From: Neisseria arctica
GTDB taxonomy: Bacteria > Pseudomonadota > Gammaproteobacteria > Burkholderiales > Neisseriaceae
Assembly (NCBI RefSeq): GCF_022870905.1
Contig: NZ_CP091510.1
Coordinates: 992,001-1,056,000, forward strand
Direction of reading: 5' to 3'
DNA: 64,000 nucleotides
Of the stretch, positions 7,860-15,554 are shown in pieces. Position 1 is the stretch's first letter. Each line of letters opens with the position of its first letter. The notes under the pieces were generated by a model. It searched no databases. It worked only from the letters and a program-made list of their open reading frames with translations, and had not been told where the DNA came from. A program made the position numbers and the translations under genes.

Positions 7860-7901
7860 TTTTTATCCTTTTCAATAGGCGGCAATAAACCGCCTAAATG
7901 G

Positions 7902-8213
7902 TTAGCTAATAACCAATTGCTCGGCTTCTTGCCAGCTAAGGTTATTAATAATAGCCTGTTTCTTTTTCTCGATTTGTTCTGTGCGGCGGATGATGATATT
8001 TAGCAGACGACGATATGTTTCCCGCTCTTCTTTTGAGAGTGGATCGAAGTCTATAGAATCGAAAAATCCGGCTTCAGGGTTTTCCGCTTGATATTGAGTA
8101 TTTCCTGCTGCTTCTTTTGCTTCAAGCGGGCTTAGTTTTTTCTCTGCCCACTTAATAATCCAATCACTAGCCAGTTGGCTGTTTACTCTTTCGATTTGGT
8201 TAAGTTTATCCAT
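7902..8213 (-). CDS. Acidic small prophage protein, first gene of operator-controlled unit
   Basis: I place the start at the ATG ending at 8213, where AAGGAG stands 8-9 bases upstream. A longer frame to 8300 would run through the promoter and lacks such a site. The 103-residue protein is acidic in the middle (FFDSIDFDPLSKEERE) and helical and basic near the end (RRTEQIEKKKQA). It has no membrane segment and no motif I recognise. It is the first product made from the promoter at 8272-8300 and is followed by the HTH gene, an order typical of anti-CRISPR/Aca pairs, although many other phage modules look the same. Confidence 0.6.
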   Translation of the reverse strand: MDKLNQIERVNSQLASDWIIKWAEKKLSPLEAKEAAGNTQYQAENPEAGFFDSIDFDPLSKEERETYRRLLNIIIRRTEQIEKKKQAIINNLSWQEAEQLVIS

Positions 8214-8271
8214 TTTGAGGGCTCCTTTTATAGCCTTTGAGGTCGGCACCATTGCCTTACCGCGTGATATA

Positions 8272-8300
8272 ATAATAGCACTTTGCCTAAATTTAGGCAA
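8272..8300 (-). promoter_or_regulatory. Promoter with 16-bp palindromic operator (site 2)
   Basis: On the minus strand TTGCCT (8300-8295) and TATTAT (8277-8272) are 17 bases apart. The same perfect palindrome TGCCTAAATTTAGGCA lies at 8284-8299 in the same register as at site 1. It drives the 103-residue gene and the HTH gene. Confidence 0.78.
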
Positions 8301-8350
8301 GTACTATATCATTTATTTTATGTGGAGATTGAGGGGATAAAAATGCTGCG

Positions 8351-9343
8351 CTAGTCTAATAAATCCGCCACGCCTGCCATATCCGGAGCGTAGTATGTGT
8401 TTTGCAAAATTCGGATATCTCTATGGCCTGATATTTTCGCAAGCAACATAACGTCAACCTTTTTTGCCATTCTTGTTAGGGCTTCTCTTCGGCTATCATG
8501 GAAATGTAAATCTTTGATTCCTGCTGCATCTCTAGCGCGGCGGAACAAGCTGTCTAATGATGCGGCCTGAATATTAAATACTTCTACTGGGTGATTATTT
8601 TTTAGTTTGCTGATGATCTCTATTGCTCTGCGTGATAAGGGTACGTCTCGGCTATGTCCGTTTTTGGATATTTTAATGTGTGCAAGCCGCCGTGATTCGT
8701 CTATGTCATCCCAAGTCAAAGCACATATTTCACCTGCTCGCATAGCTGTTTCTATGGCAAATAAAAATGCCAAGGCTGCACGCTCGGAAACTGTGGTTAC
8801 AGGGATATCTTCTACATACCCAAGATTTTCACATATAGACTGTATCTCTGCTTCTGTTGGCCGCCTTGTTCGTGGTTTGGCTTGCTTTGGCTTGCTAATT
8901 TTGAGTAGGGGATTTTCTTTTAGCAATCCCCATTCTTTCATGGCGTGATCGCAAATAGCTGATAGTGAGGATATTTCGCGCAGGACGGAATCAGGCTTTA
9001 CTTCGGTTAGTCTCTTATCTCGCCAGTCTGCAAAGTGGCTTGGGCGTAGGTTTTCCAACAATACATCCGCTAATTTGCTGTTCCGTAGCAGTAATTTTAT
9101 GCGGTATGTTTCGTGTTTGGCCCCTCGCTTTTTTGGAGTAACCTCGTTAAGATAGCGCTCTGCTATATCTCCAAAAGTCAGATATTTTGCCGATACATTT
9201 TCAACGCCATCAAGTATGGCCGCTTCCATTCTTGCCGCCCATGATTTGGCGTCTGTATGCGTTCGGAATGTTGCTGATTTACTTATGCCCTTAATGCGGA
9301 CTTGGGCGCGCCATTTTTCGCCGCGTTTGGTGATGGTTGCCAT
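8351..9343 (-). CDS. Phage integrase (tyrosine recombinase)
   Basis: This 330-residue protein catalyses site-specific insertion and excision of the prophage. The N-terminal arm-binding domain (about 1-50) has the Gly/Trp/Arg pattern of phage integrases, a SAM-like core-binding domain covers about 55-150, and the catalytic domain about 165-325. The active-site set is visible: Arg202 (TAMRAGEI), Lys227, His282 with Arg285 (HDSRR), His308 (SGHRD) and the nucleophile Tyr317 or Tyr318. Length and residues are intact, so the enzyme should be active. The upstream 135 bases contain repeated CATCAT/ATGATG words that could be arm-type sites. It is the last phage gene, next to the chromosomal junction. 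Confidence 0.93.
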   Translation of the reverse strand: MATITKRGEKWRAQVRIKGISKSATFRTHTDAKSWAARMEAAILDGVENVSAKYLTFGDIAERYLNEVTPKKRGAKHETYRIKLLLRNSKLADVLLENLRPSHFADWRDKRLTEVKPDSVLREISSLSAICDHAMKEWGLLKENPLLKISKPKQAKPRTRRPTEAEIQSICENLGYVEDIPVTTVSERAALAFLFAIETAMRAGEICALTWDDIDESRRLAHIKISKNGHSRDVPLSRRAIEIISKLKNNHPVEVFNIQAASLDSLFRRARDAAGIKDLHFHDSRREALTRMAKKVDVMLLAKISGHRDIRILQNTYYAPDMAGVADLLD

Positions 9344-9512
9344 ATATTTTTAGGTGCATTTTTGGTGCAATGATGGTACACTAAAACGCATCATAAAGCA
9401 TCATTGAGCAATATTTAAAAAAAATAACCTTTTGAAATTTATTTATAAAACATTAAAAAGCAGTAAATGGCAGGTTATTTTCGGCGCGTGGTGCCGGCAC
9501 CAGAAAATTTAA
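9344..9512. other. Integrase-proximal region with possible attachment site
   Basis: This non-coding stretch separates the integrase from bacterial DNA. It holds repeated CATCAT/ATGATG words (about 9370-9412) and the perfect palindrome TGGTGCCGGCACCA at 9489-9502. The last part, TGCCGGCACCA, looks like the acceptor end of a tRNA (7-base strand, discriminator A, CCA), as in tRNA-Leu genes starting GCCGGCA, with TTCG at the T-loop distance before it. Phages often integrate at tRNA 3' ends, which would leave such a fragment at the far junction. The other end lies outside the window, so this stays tentative. Confidence 0.3.
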
Positions 9513-9545
9513 AACAGCCTAGTCTAATGATTAGGCTGTTTTTCC
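9513..9545 (+). terminator. Terminator just outside the prophage end
   Basis: The stem AACAGCCTA/TAGGCTGTT is followed by TTTTT. It immediately follows the CACCA sequence at 9498-9502, as expected if that sequence is the displaced end of a tRNA transcript. Confidence 0.65.
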
Positions 9546-9667
9546 ATATGTAGCATGCTTAGGCTTTGGAAAAGCTTATGAGATATTAATCATTCGCTAT
9601 CGTGATTGATGCTTTATATTAAGGAAGTTTTTATATTTGAAACATTTTTTATAGAACGATAAAAATC

Positions 9668-9679
9668 AGGCCGTCTGAA
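9668..9679 (+). repeat. DNA uptake sequence (AG-DUS), unpaired
   Basis: AGGCCGTCTGAA, a perfect copy between the prophage end and the putA terminator. The rest of 9546-9744 is AT-rich and I see no gene in it. Confidence 0.85.
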
Positions 9680-9744
9680 AATGATTAAGAGGATGGGAAT
9701 ACTAATCATAAAAGTTGTTTTAAAATTCAAACAGTGCAAAATAT

Positions 9745-9780
9745 AAAAAGCCGCCCGGTAATTCCGGGCGGCTTTTTTTT
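9745..9780. terminator. Strong bidirectional terminator after putA
   Basis: AAAAAGCCGCCCGG-taatt-CCGGGCGGC followed by TTTTTTTT. The A-run and T-run on the two sides allow termination in both directions. It ends the leftward putA transcript. Confidence 0.88.
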
Positions 9781-9787
9781 GTGGTTT

Positions 9788-12700
9788 TTATACCTCAGAC
9801 ATCGTCATCAGACTGGCATTGCCACCCGCTGCGGTGGTATTGGTACTACGGCTGATTTCTTCGAAAAGCTGCAACGTATCCACGCCGGCTTGAGCGTTGA
9901 CGATACGGATCAGTGCTCCGTCAGTTTCGGCCAGGGCGCGTTTGACTTCAACGGGTAAGCTTTCAAGTGCGACGATATGGCTGATGCCGGTTTGTTCCGG
10001 ATAGGCCGATACTTCCAAATGATTGCCTAAATGCTCTTGCCAGATAGCCAATGGATGGGCGGGTAACACCGATGCCTTGATATTGGCTGCGCCCAAGTGG
10101 ATAAGCGCGGCGTAAGCGCTTTCCAGTGTGCCGCCGTAGAGCCATACTTTTTTCGGTGCTTTCCAGGTTAGCACGTTGTTTTCTCCGGTAGGCCCGGTTA
10201 ATACGGATTTGGCTCCGCGTAAAGTATTAACGCGGCATTTGCCCAATTCGGCGGCCAAGCGCAATTTGGTTTCTTGGTCGAAACCCATTTGGTGCATTTG
10301 GCTTTCCAATTCGGCCAGAGCTTTTTCATCCGCTTTTCCAATACGGTTGAGTGTCGGAGACTTCCAATATTCGGCTGCGGTAAGGCGTTGCAGGTAGAAA
10401 GGGCCGCCGGCTTTTGGTCCGGTACCTGATAGGCCGTGGCCGCCGAAGGGTTGCACGCCTACTACTGCGCCGACAATATTGCGGTTCACATAGATATTGC
10501 CTGCTTCGATGCGTTCGGCGATATGCTCGATAGTGCTGTCGATACGGCTGTGGATACCGTGAGTTAGGGCATAGCCTTTGGCATTGATTTGGTCGATCAG
10601 CTGGTCAAGCTCTTCTGCGCGGTAGCGTACGACATGCAATACGGGGCCGAATACTTCGCGTTGCAGCTCGTTGAGGTTGTTCAGCTCAAATAAAACCGGG
10701 GCTACGAAAGTAGCGTTTTCAGCATCTTCGGGCAGGGCGGTTTGATGATAAGCCTTGGCGGCTTTTTTCATCTTTTCAATATGGGTGAGCAGATTATGCT
10801 GTGCTTCTGCATCAATCACCGGGCCGATATCGGTATGCAGCTTGATAGGATTGCCGACGCGTAATTCGTTCATGGCGCCTTTAATCATAGTCAGCATGTG
10901 ATCGGCAATGTCTTCTTGCAAACAGAGGATACGGAGTGCGGAGCAACGCTGGCCGGCACTGTCGAATGCGGAATTGATGACATCGCCGCATACTTGTTCG
11001 GCTAAGGCGGTACTGTCGACGATCATGGCGTTTTGGCCGCCGGTTTCGGCGATTAATACGGGTGTATCCGCACGGTTTGCCAAGGTGCGGTTAATGAGCT
11101 TGGCCACTTCGGTAGAACCTGTAAAAATCACACCGTTGATACGTGGGTCTTGCGTCAGTGCGGCTCCGGCCTCGCCTGCACCCAATACCAGTTGTAGGGC
11201 ATCTTTAGGGATACCGGCTTCGTGCATCAGCCGTACGGCGTAATAGGCAATCAGGCTGGTTTGTTCGGCAGGTTTGGCGACTACCGTATTCCCTGCGGCC
11301 AAAGCGGCTACGACTTCGCCGGTAAAGATGGCCAGAGGGAAGTTCCACGGGCTGATGGCAACAATGGTACCGAGTGCGCGTTCGTTGCGCAGGGTTTGTT
11401 CTGCCTCCTCGGCATAGTAGCGGCAGAAGTCGATGGCTTCGCGCACTTCTGCAATGGCGTTTTGCAAGGTTTTTCCGGCTTCGCGCACGGCCAGCATCAT
11501 GAGCTGTGGTGTGTGTGCTTCAAGTAAGTCGGCAAAGCGGCGTAGGCATTCTGCGCGCTCGGTTGCTGTCTTGGTTGACCATGTGGTTTCGGCGGCATTG
11601 GCGGCAGCGATAACGTCGCTGATAGAGGCCGTCTGAATAAAGGCCGCACTGCCTACCGTGTCATTATGGTCGGCCGGATTGAGCACCGGATGGGCGGGTT
11701 GGCTTTCTACCGGTACGGCGGTAATGGAAACAGCCTCGATCAGTTGGGCTGCCGCTTCATTCATTTCGCGCTCAAGCGCTTGTAAAACAAACTCGTTACT
11801 TAAATCGACACCGGCAGCGTTCAGACGGCTTATGCCGTATAGATGTCGGGGCAGCGGCAGTGCGGCATGCATACGGCCTGCGGTTTGTTCGGCGGTATCA
11901 AGCGGGCATTTTACCAAGTCGTCTATGCTGACTTTTTCATCGACGATTTGGTTAACGAATGATGAGTTTGCACCGTTTTCTAGCAGGCGGCGTACTAAGT
12001 AGGCCAATAGGGTTTCGTGTGTGCCTACGGGCGCATAGATACGGCAGCGGCGGCCTAGGTTTTGCGGGCCGACAACTTGGTCGTACAGGGTTTCGCCCAT
12101 ACCGTGCAGGCATTGGTGTTCGAAGTCTTTGCCTTCTCCCATTTGGTAAATGGCAGCAAGGGTATAGGCGTTATGGGTAGCGAATTGGGGGAATATGGCA
12201 TCTTGTGCCGCCAGCAGTTTGCGCGCACAGGCGAGATAGGAAACATCCGTATGTACTTTACGGGTGTAAACCGGATAGCCGTCTAAGCCATCAACTTGTG
12301 CCCATTTGATTTCACTGTCCCAATACGCGCCTTTAACCAAGCGGATCATGAGTTTTTGGTTGTTGCGGCGGGCTAGGTCGATCAGATAATCGATGACAAA
12401 GGGGCAGCGTTTTTGATAAGCCTGTACGACAAAGCCGATACCGTGAAAGCCGGCCAAATCGGGATCGGACACCAGAGCTTCCATCAAATCAAGCGACAAC
12501 TCAAGGCGGTTGGCTTCTTCGGCATCAATATTCAGGCCGATATCGTATTGTTTGGCCAATAGGAATAATTGTTTTAGGCGCGGCAATAATTCGTTCATCA
12601 CACGCTCATGCTGGGCGCGTACATAACGGGGGTGAATGGCCGAGAGTTTGACTGAAATGCCGTTGCCTTCGTATACGCCGGCTCCTGCGGCATCTTTGCC

Positions 12701-13387
12701 GATGGCATGGATGGCGTCAATATAGTCTTGGTAGTAGCGGTCGGCATCTGCTTGGGTCATAGCGGCTTCGCCGAGCATATCAAATGAGAAGCGGTAGCCC
12801 ATTTTCTCGCGCTCTTTGCTGTTTTTCAGCGCTTCTTCAATGGTTTGTCCTGTAACGAATTGTTTGCCCAAAAGGCGCATGGCGTAATCGACGCCTTTGC
12901 GGATGAGGGGTTCGCCGCCTTTGCTGACAACGCGGGTTAGTGCAGAACCGAGATTTTGCTGTTTGGTATTTGCAGAGGTGAGTTTGCCGGTAATCAACAA
13001 GCCCCAGGCGGCTGCATTGACAAACAACGACGGACTGTTGTTCAGATGGCTTTTCCAGTCGCCGCCGGAGAGTTTGTCTTGAATCAGTTTGTTACGGGTG
13101 GCGGTATCGGGAATGCGTAGCAGGGCTTCTGCCAAACACATTAAGGCAACGCCTTCTTCGCTGGAAAGTGAAAATTCGTGCATGAGGGCATCAACGCCGC
13201 TGGCTTTGCTGCGGTTTTCACGCACTTGGGTAACTAGGCGGCGAGCCAGTTTGGCGGCGGCCTCGCGCTCCAGCGGGGTCATTTGCGCTTGGTTGAGCAT
13301 ATCTGCAACGGCTTCGGCTTCATCGCGGCGGTAAGCGGCAGTGATGGCATTGCGTAATTCTGATTGAGAGTGAGAAAAGGCGAACAT
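9788..13387 (-). CDS. putA: Bifunctional proline dehydrogenase / P5C dehydrogenase
   Basis: The 1199-residue enzyme oxidises proline to glutamate in two steps at the inner membrane face. The N-terminal half is the FAD-dependent TIM barrel (about 170-480, with NIDAEEANRLE and RLVKGAYWD). The second half is an aldehyde dehydrogenase (about 570-1020) with the Glu motif AETGGQNA and the catalytic Cys in SAGQRCSA. A C-terminal ALDH-like tail follows. The ribbon-helix-helix DNA-binding domain of the trifunctional E. coli form (about 1320 residues) is absent, since the protein starts straight into the helical arm domain. It therefore should not repress its own promoter. Confidence 0.95.
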   Translation of the reverse strand: MFAFSHSQSELRNAITAAYRRDEAEAVADMLNQAQMTPLEREAAAKLARRLVTQVRENRSKASGVDALMHEFSLSSEEGVALMCLAEALLRIPDTATRNKLIQDKLSGGDWKSHLNNSPSLFVNAAAWGLLITGKLTSANTKQQNLGSALTRVVSKGGEPLIRKGVDYAMRLLGKQFVTGQTIEEALKNSKEREKMGYRFSFDMLGEAAMTQADADRYYQDYIDAIHAIGKDAAGAGVYEGNGISVKLSAIHPRYVRAQHERVMNELLPRLKQLFLLAKQYDIGLNIDAEEANRLELSLDLMEALVSDPDLAGFHGIGFVVQAYQKRCPFVIDYLIDLARRNNQKLMIRLVKGAYWDSEIKWAQVDGLDGYPVYTRKVHTDVSYLACARKLLAAQDAIFPQFATHNAYTLAAIYQMGEGKDFEHQCLHGMGETLYDQVVGPQNLGRRCRIYAPVGTHETLLAYLVRRLLENGANSSFVNQIVDEKVSIDDLVKCPLDTAEQTAGRMHAALPLPRHLYGISRLNAAGVDLSNEFVLQALEREMNEAAAQLIEAVSITAVPVESQPAHPVLNPADHNDTVGSAAFIQTASISDVIAAANAAETTWSTKTATERAECLRRFADLLEAHTPQLMMLAVREAGKTLQNAIAEVREAIDFCRYYAEEAEQTLRNERALGTIVAISPWNFPLAIFTGEVVAALAAGNTVVAKPAEQTSLIAYYAVRLMHEAGIPKDALQLVLGAGEAGAALTQDPRINGVIFTGSTEVAKLINRTLANRADTPVLIAETGGQNAMIVDSTALAEQVCGDVINSAFDSAGQRCSALRILCLQEDIADHMLTMIKGAMNELRVGNPIKLHTDIGPVIDAEAQHNLLTHIEKMKKAAKAYHQTALPEDAENATFVAPVLFELNNLNELQREVFGPVLHVVRYRAEELDQLIDQINAKGYALTHGIHSRIDSTIEHIAERIEAGNIYVNRNIVGAVVGVQPFGGHGLSGTGPKAGGPFYLQRLTAAEYWKSPTLNRIGKADEKALAELESQMHQMGFDQETKLRLAAELGKCRVNTLRGAKSVLTGPTGENNVLTWKAPKKVWLYGGTLESAYAALIHLGAANIKASVLPAHPLAIWQEHLGNHLEVSAYPEQTGISHIVALESLPVEVKRALAETDGALIRIVNAQAGVDTLQLFEEISRSTNTTAAGGNASLMTMSEV

Positions 13388-13661
13388 TTAGGTGTAATCC
13401 TTTTAATAACAGTGGAAAAGCACGGCTGGTTTATAAAACCGGCTTTTGTGGGTACAGGATGGCTATTTTACTTGGAAGGCAGCTTGTTTTGCCGTGTTTT
13501 CTTTTGTTCCAAGTCAATGTTCCGCATAGCTGTCATGCTATGTAGGTATATTGTTTTAAAAATAGTTTTTGTAAGCATATTGTGCTAAACAAGCTTATAT
13601 ATCAGAAGCGGCCTGTTCGGGCAAGCAGGCCGTCTGAAAATATAGTTACCAGGTTGTATGC
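13388..13661. other. putA upstream region with one DUS
   Basis: Non-coding, 274 bases. It must hold the putA promoter, but I cannot single out its -35 and -10 boxes. A perfect AG-DUS stands at 13627-13638, close to the end of the next leftward gene, and is not paired with a second copy. Confidence 0.55.
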
Positions 13662-14603
13662 TTATTGGTTCTCATCGCGTGTATAAACCAAAACCGCGGC
13701 AGCCAGATCTTCGGCAGCTGTGCCGACCGCTTTATATACGGTAATCTCCTCCTCGCGGCTGCGCCCGGGATGTTTGCCTTGGCAGAGGCTTTCCAAATCG
13801 GCGCATACTTGTTCTCGTTTGAAAATGCCGGCGGCCATAGGCGAAAGCAAATCTCCGGCTTTATCGAGAGCCTCGTCCGTATCGACAAATACTGAGGTGT
13901 CGGCAAACATGGCATCATCCGTTTCGCGCATATCAGGCTTGAAACTGCCAATTAAATCAATGTGTGTGCCGGGACGGATCCATTCACGCAGAACCAGAGG
14001 GGCGGTAGATAAGGTAGCGCAGCTGACGATATCACTGCTTTGCACTGCACTTTGCAAATCTGTTACGGCCTCGGCATTGAAGCCTTGCTGCCGTAGCGTT
14101 TCGGCAAGCTGTTCTGCCTGTTTGGGATAGATGTTCCAAATAAGAATTTTTTCCAGACGGCGCACTTCGGCATATGCCGGAGCAATTTCACGGGCAACAT
14201 TACCGGCTCCGACAATCAGTAAACGGGAAGCATCTTCGCGTGCCAAATATTTGGCAGCCAATGCCGAAGCGGCAGCAGTGCGGCGGCAGGTGATTTGGTT
14301 GCCGTCCATTACGGCAACGGGTACGCCGTTTCGAGCGTCAAACAACGTGTAGGTGGAATGTAGGCCGGGCAATTGGAATTTGGCACTGTTATCCGGGTAG
14401 ATGGTAACGTGTTTAATCCCCAGATATTTGTTTTTCTGCCAGGCAGGCATCAATAGCAGGGTGGCAGCAGTATCATCACTGTCGATAGCGTGTATGTGGC
14501 GGCGCGGTACGGTACAGCCTTCGTTGAAAACTGCGTGGATGGCTTCGATTAATTCGGGATAGGGCATGCGTTCGCCGGTGCTTTGGTAGTCGAAAATCTG
14601 CAT
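13662..14603 (-). CDS. Ornithine cyclodeaminase / mu-crystallin family enzyme
   Basis: This 313-residue protein belongs to the NAD(P)-dependent ornithine cyclodeaminase/mu-crystallin family. The Rossmann loop GAGNVA is at 132-137, with the substrate-site Lys in GIKHV (64) and Arg in CRRTAA (about 108). Members convert ornithine to proline or reduce cyclic imines such as delta-1-pyrroline-2-carboxylate to proline (the hydroxyproline route). Beside putA, a proline-forming or imine-reducing role is the natural reading, but the family is functionally mixed and sequence alone cannot choose. It is transcribed toward putA and divergently from the cupin regulator. Confidence 0.85.
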   Translation of the reverse strand: MQIFDYQSTGERMPYPELIEAIHAVFNEGCTVPRRHIHAIDSDDTAATLLLMPAWQKNKYLGIKHVTIYPDNSAKFQLPGLHSTYTLFDARNGVPVAVMDGNQITCRRTAAASALAAKYLAREDASRLLIVGAGNVAREIAPAYAEVRRLEKILIWNIYPKQAEQLAETLRQQGFNAEAVTDLQSAVQSSDIVSCATLSTAPLVLREWIRPGTHIDLIGSFKPDMRETDDAMFADTSVFVDTDEALDKAGDLLSPMAAGIFKREQVCADLESLCQGKHPGRSREEEITVYKAVGTAAEDLAAAVLVYTRDENQ

Positions 14604-14836
14604 ATCGGATTCCTGAATGATTGTGAGATAGTAGGGAATAATCGTTATCTTATCATATTGTATATTTTCGTATAGTGGAATTTTTATAGATGCTTAAGTG
14701 CAAAACAGGGGTTGTGATAAAATGCGCTAGATTCAGCCCGCCGCGCATATAACTGGCTAACTTGCTCGGTGTGCTTTTATAAACCGCATATCAATAAAAA
14801 TTGATTCCTCCTTATCGCCGATATTCCAAATTTATT
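14604..14836. other. Divergent promoter region between enzyme and regulator genes
   Basis: This AT-rich 233-base region separates the leftward cyclodeaminase-like gene from the rightward XRE-cupin gene, so it carries both promoters and probably the regulator's operator. No clear palindrome stood out by eye. Confidence 0.45.
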
Positions 14837-15439
14837 ATGAAAAACCAAGAACAAGCAGGAAGCACGCACGAACAAAGTAATAATTTTTTGGCCAACCGTT
14901 TACATACTTTGCGTAAGCAAGCTGGGTTGACTTTGCAGCAGTTGAGTGAAAAAAGCCATATTTCCGTATCGGCTCTTTCCAAGATTGAAAAGGGGCAGTT
15001 GTCGCCTACTTATGAAAAAATCGCTTCTTTGGCGCGCGGTTTGAATATCCATGTTGCAGAACTATTTCATGAAGAGACTGCCGCTATGCCAAACGGACGC
15101 TTGACGGTTAGCCGTGCCGGTAGCGGGCGGATACACAGTACCGACCAATACGACTACCGGCCATTATGTGCGGAATTGAGCAATAAACAATTTGTGCCGC
15201 TGTTAACGCGTATCAAGGCCAGAAACGTGCATGAATTTCCTACCTTGCTGCAACACGAAGGGGAAGAATTTATTTATGTGTTGGAGGGCGAAGTAACACT
15301 CCATACCGATTTTTACTGTCCGACAATGCTGAGCCAAGGCGATTCCTGCTATTTCGATAGCGGTATGGGACATGCTTGTGTGGCGGGCTCGGAAGATGCT
15401 TGGGTATTGTGGGTATCTTCGCATACTTCGTTCGCTTAG
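14837..15439 (+). CDS. XRE-family regulator with C-terminal cupin domain
   Basis: I start at ATG 14837 (MKNQEQ) rather than an upstream TTG, giving 200 residues. An XRE helix-turn-helix covers about 17-75 (LRKQAGLTLQQLSEKSHISVS then LSKIEKGQLSPTYEKI, split here). A cupin barrel covers about 125-195 (HEGEEFIYVLEGEV then GDSCYFDSGMGH). Such proteins bind a small ligand in the cupin pocket and repress or activate neighbouring catabolic or transport genes. It lies between the proline-type enzymes and an MHS permease, so proline or a related amino acid is the likely ligand. PutA here has no DNA-binding domain, which makes this protein the obvious local regulator. Confidence 0.85.
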   Translation: MKNQEQAGSTHEQSNNFLANRLHTLRKQAGLTLQQLSEKSHISVSALSKIEKGQLSPTYEKIASLARGLNIHVAELFHEETAAMPNGRLTVSRAGSGRIHSTDQYDYRPLCAELSNKQFVPLLTRIKARNVHEFPTLLQHEGEEFIYVLEGEVTLHTDFYCPTMLSQGDSCYFDSGMGHACVAGSEDAWVLWVSSHTSFA

Positions 15440-15502
15440 ATCCGTATGCAGTTTATCTAAAAAATATAATTATCTAAAAAATATAACCGTTGATTATAGA
15501 GT

Positions 15503-15533
15503 AAAGGCCGTCTGAAACTTTCAGATGGCCTTT
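15503..15533. terminator. DUS-type terminator between convergent genes
   Basis: AAAGGCCGTCTGAA pairs with TTCAGATGGCCTTT (one mismatch in the second DUS arm) and is followed by GTTT. It lies between the convergent regulator and permease genes. Confidence 0.75.
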
Positions 15534-15554
15534 GTTTACCGGTTCGACAGATAG

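Noticed and set aside
8351..9530. Shared CTAGTCTAAT at 8351-8360 and 9519-9528 as att core
   Set aside because: Both would lie on the same side of the integrase or within its stop codon, so they cannot be the two prophage ends. A ten-base match can occur by chance.
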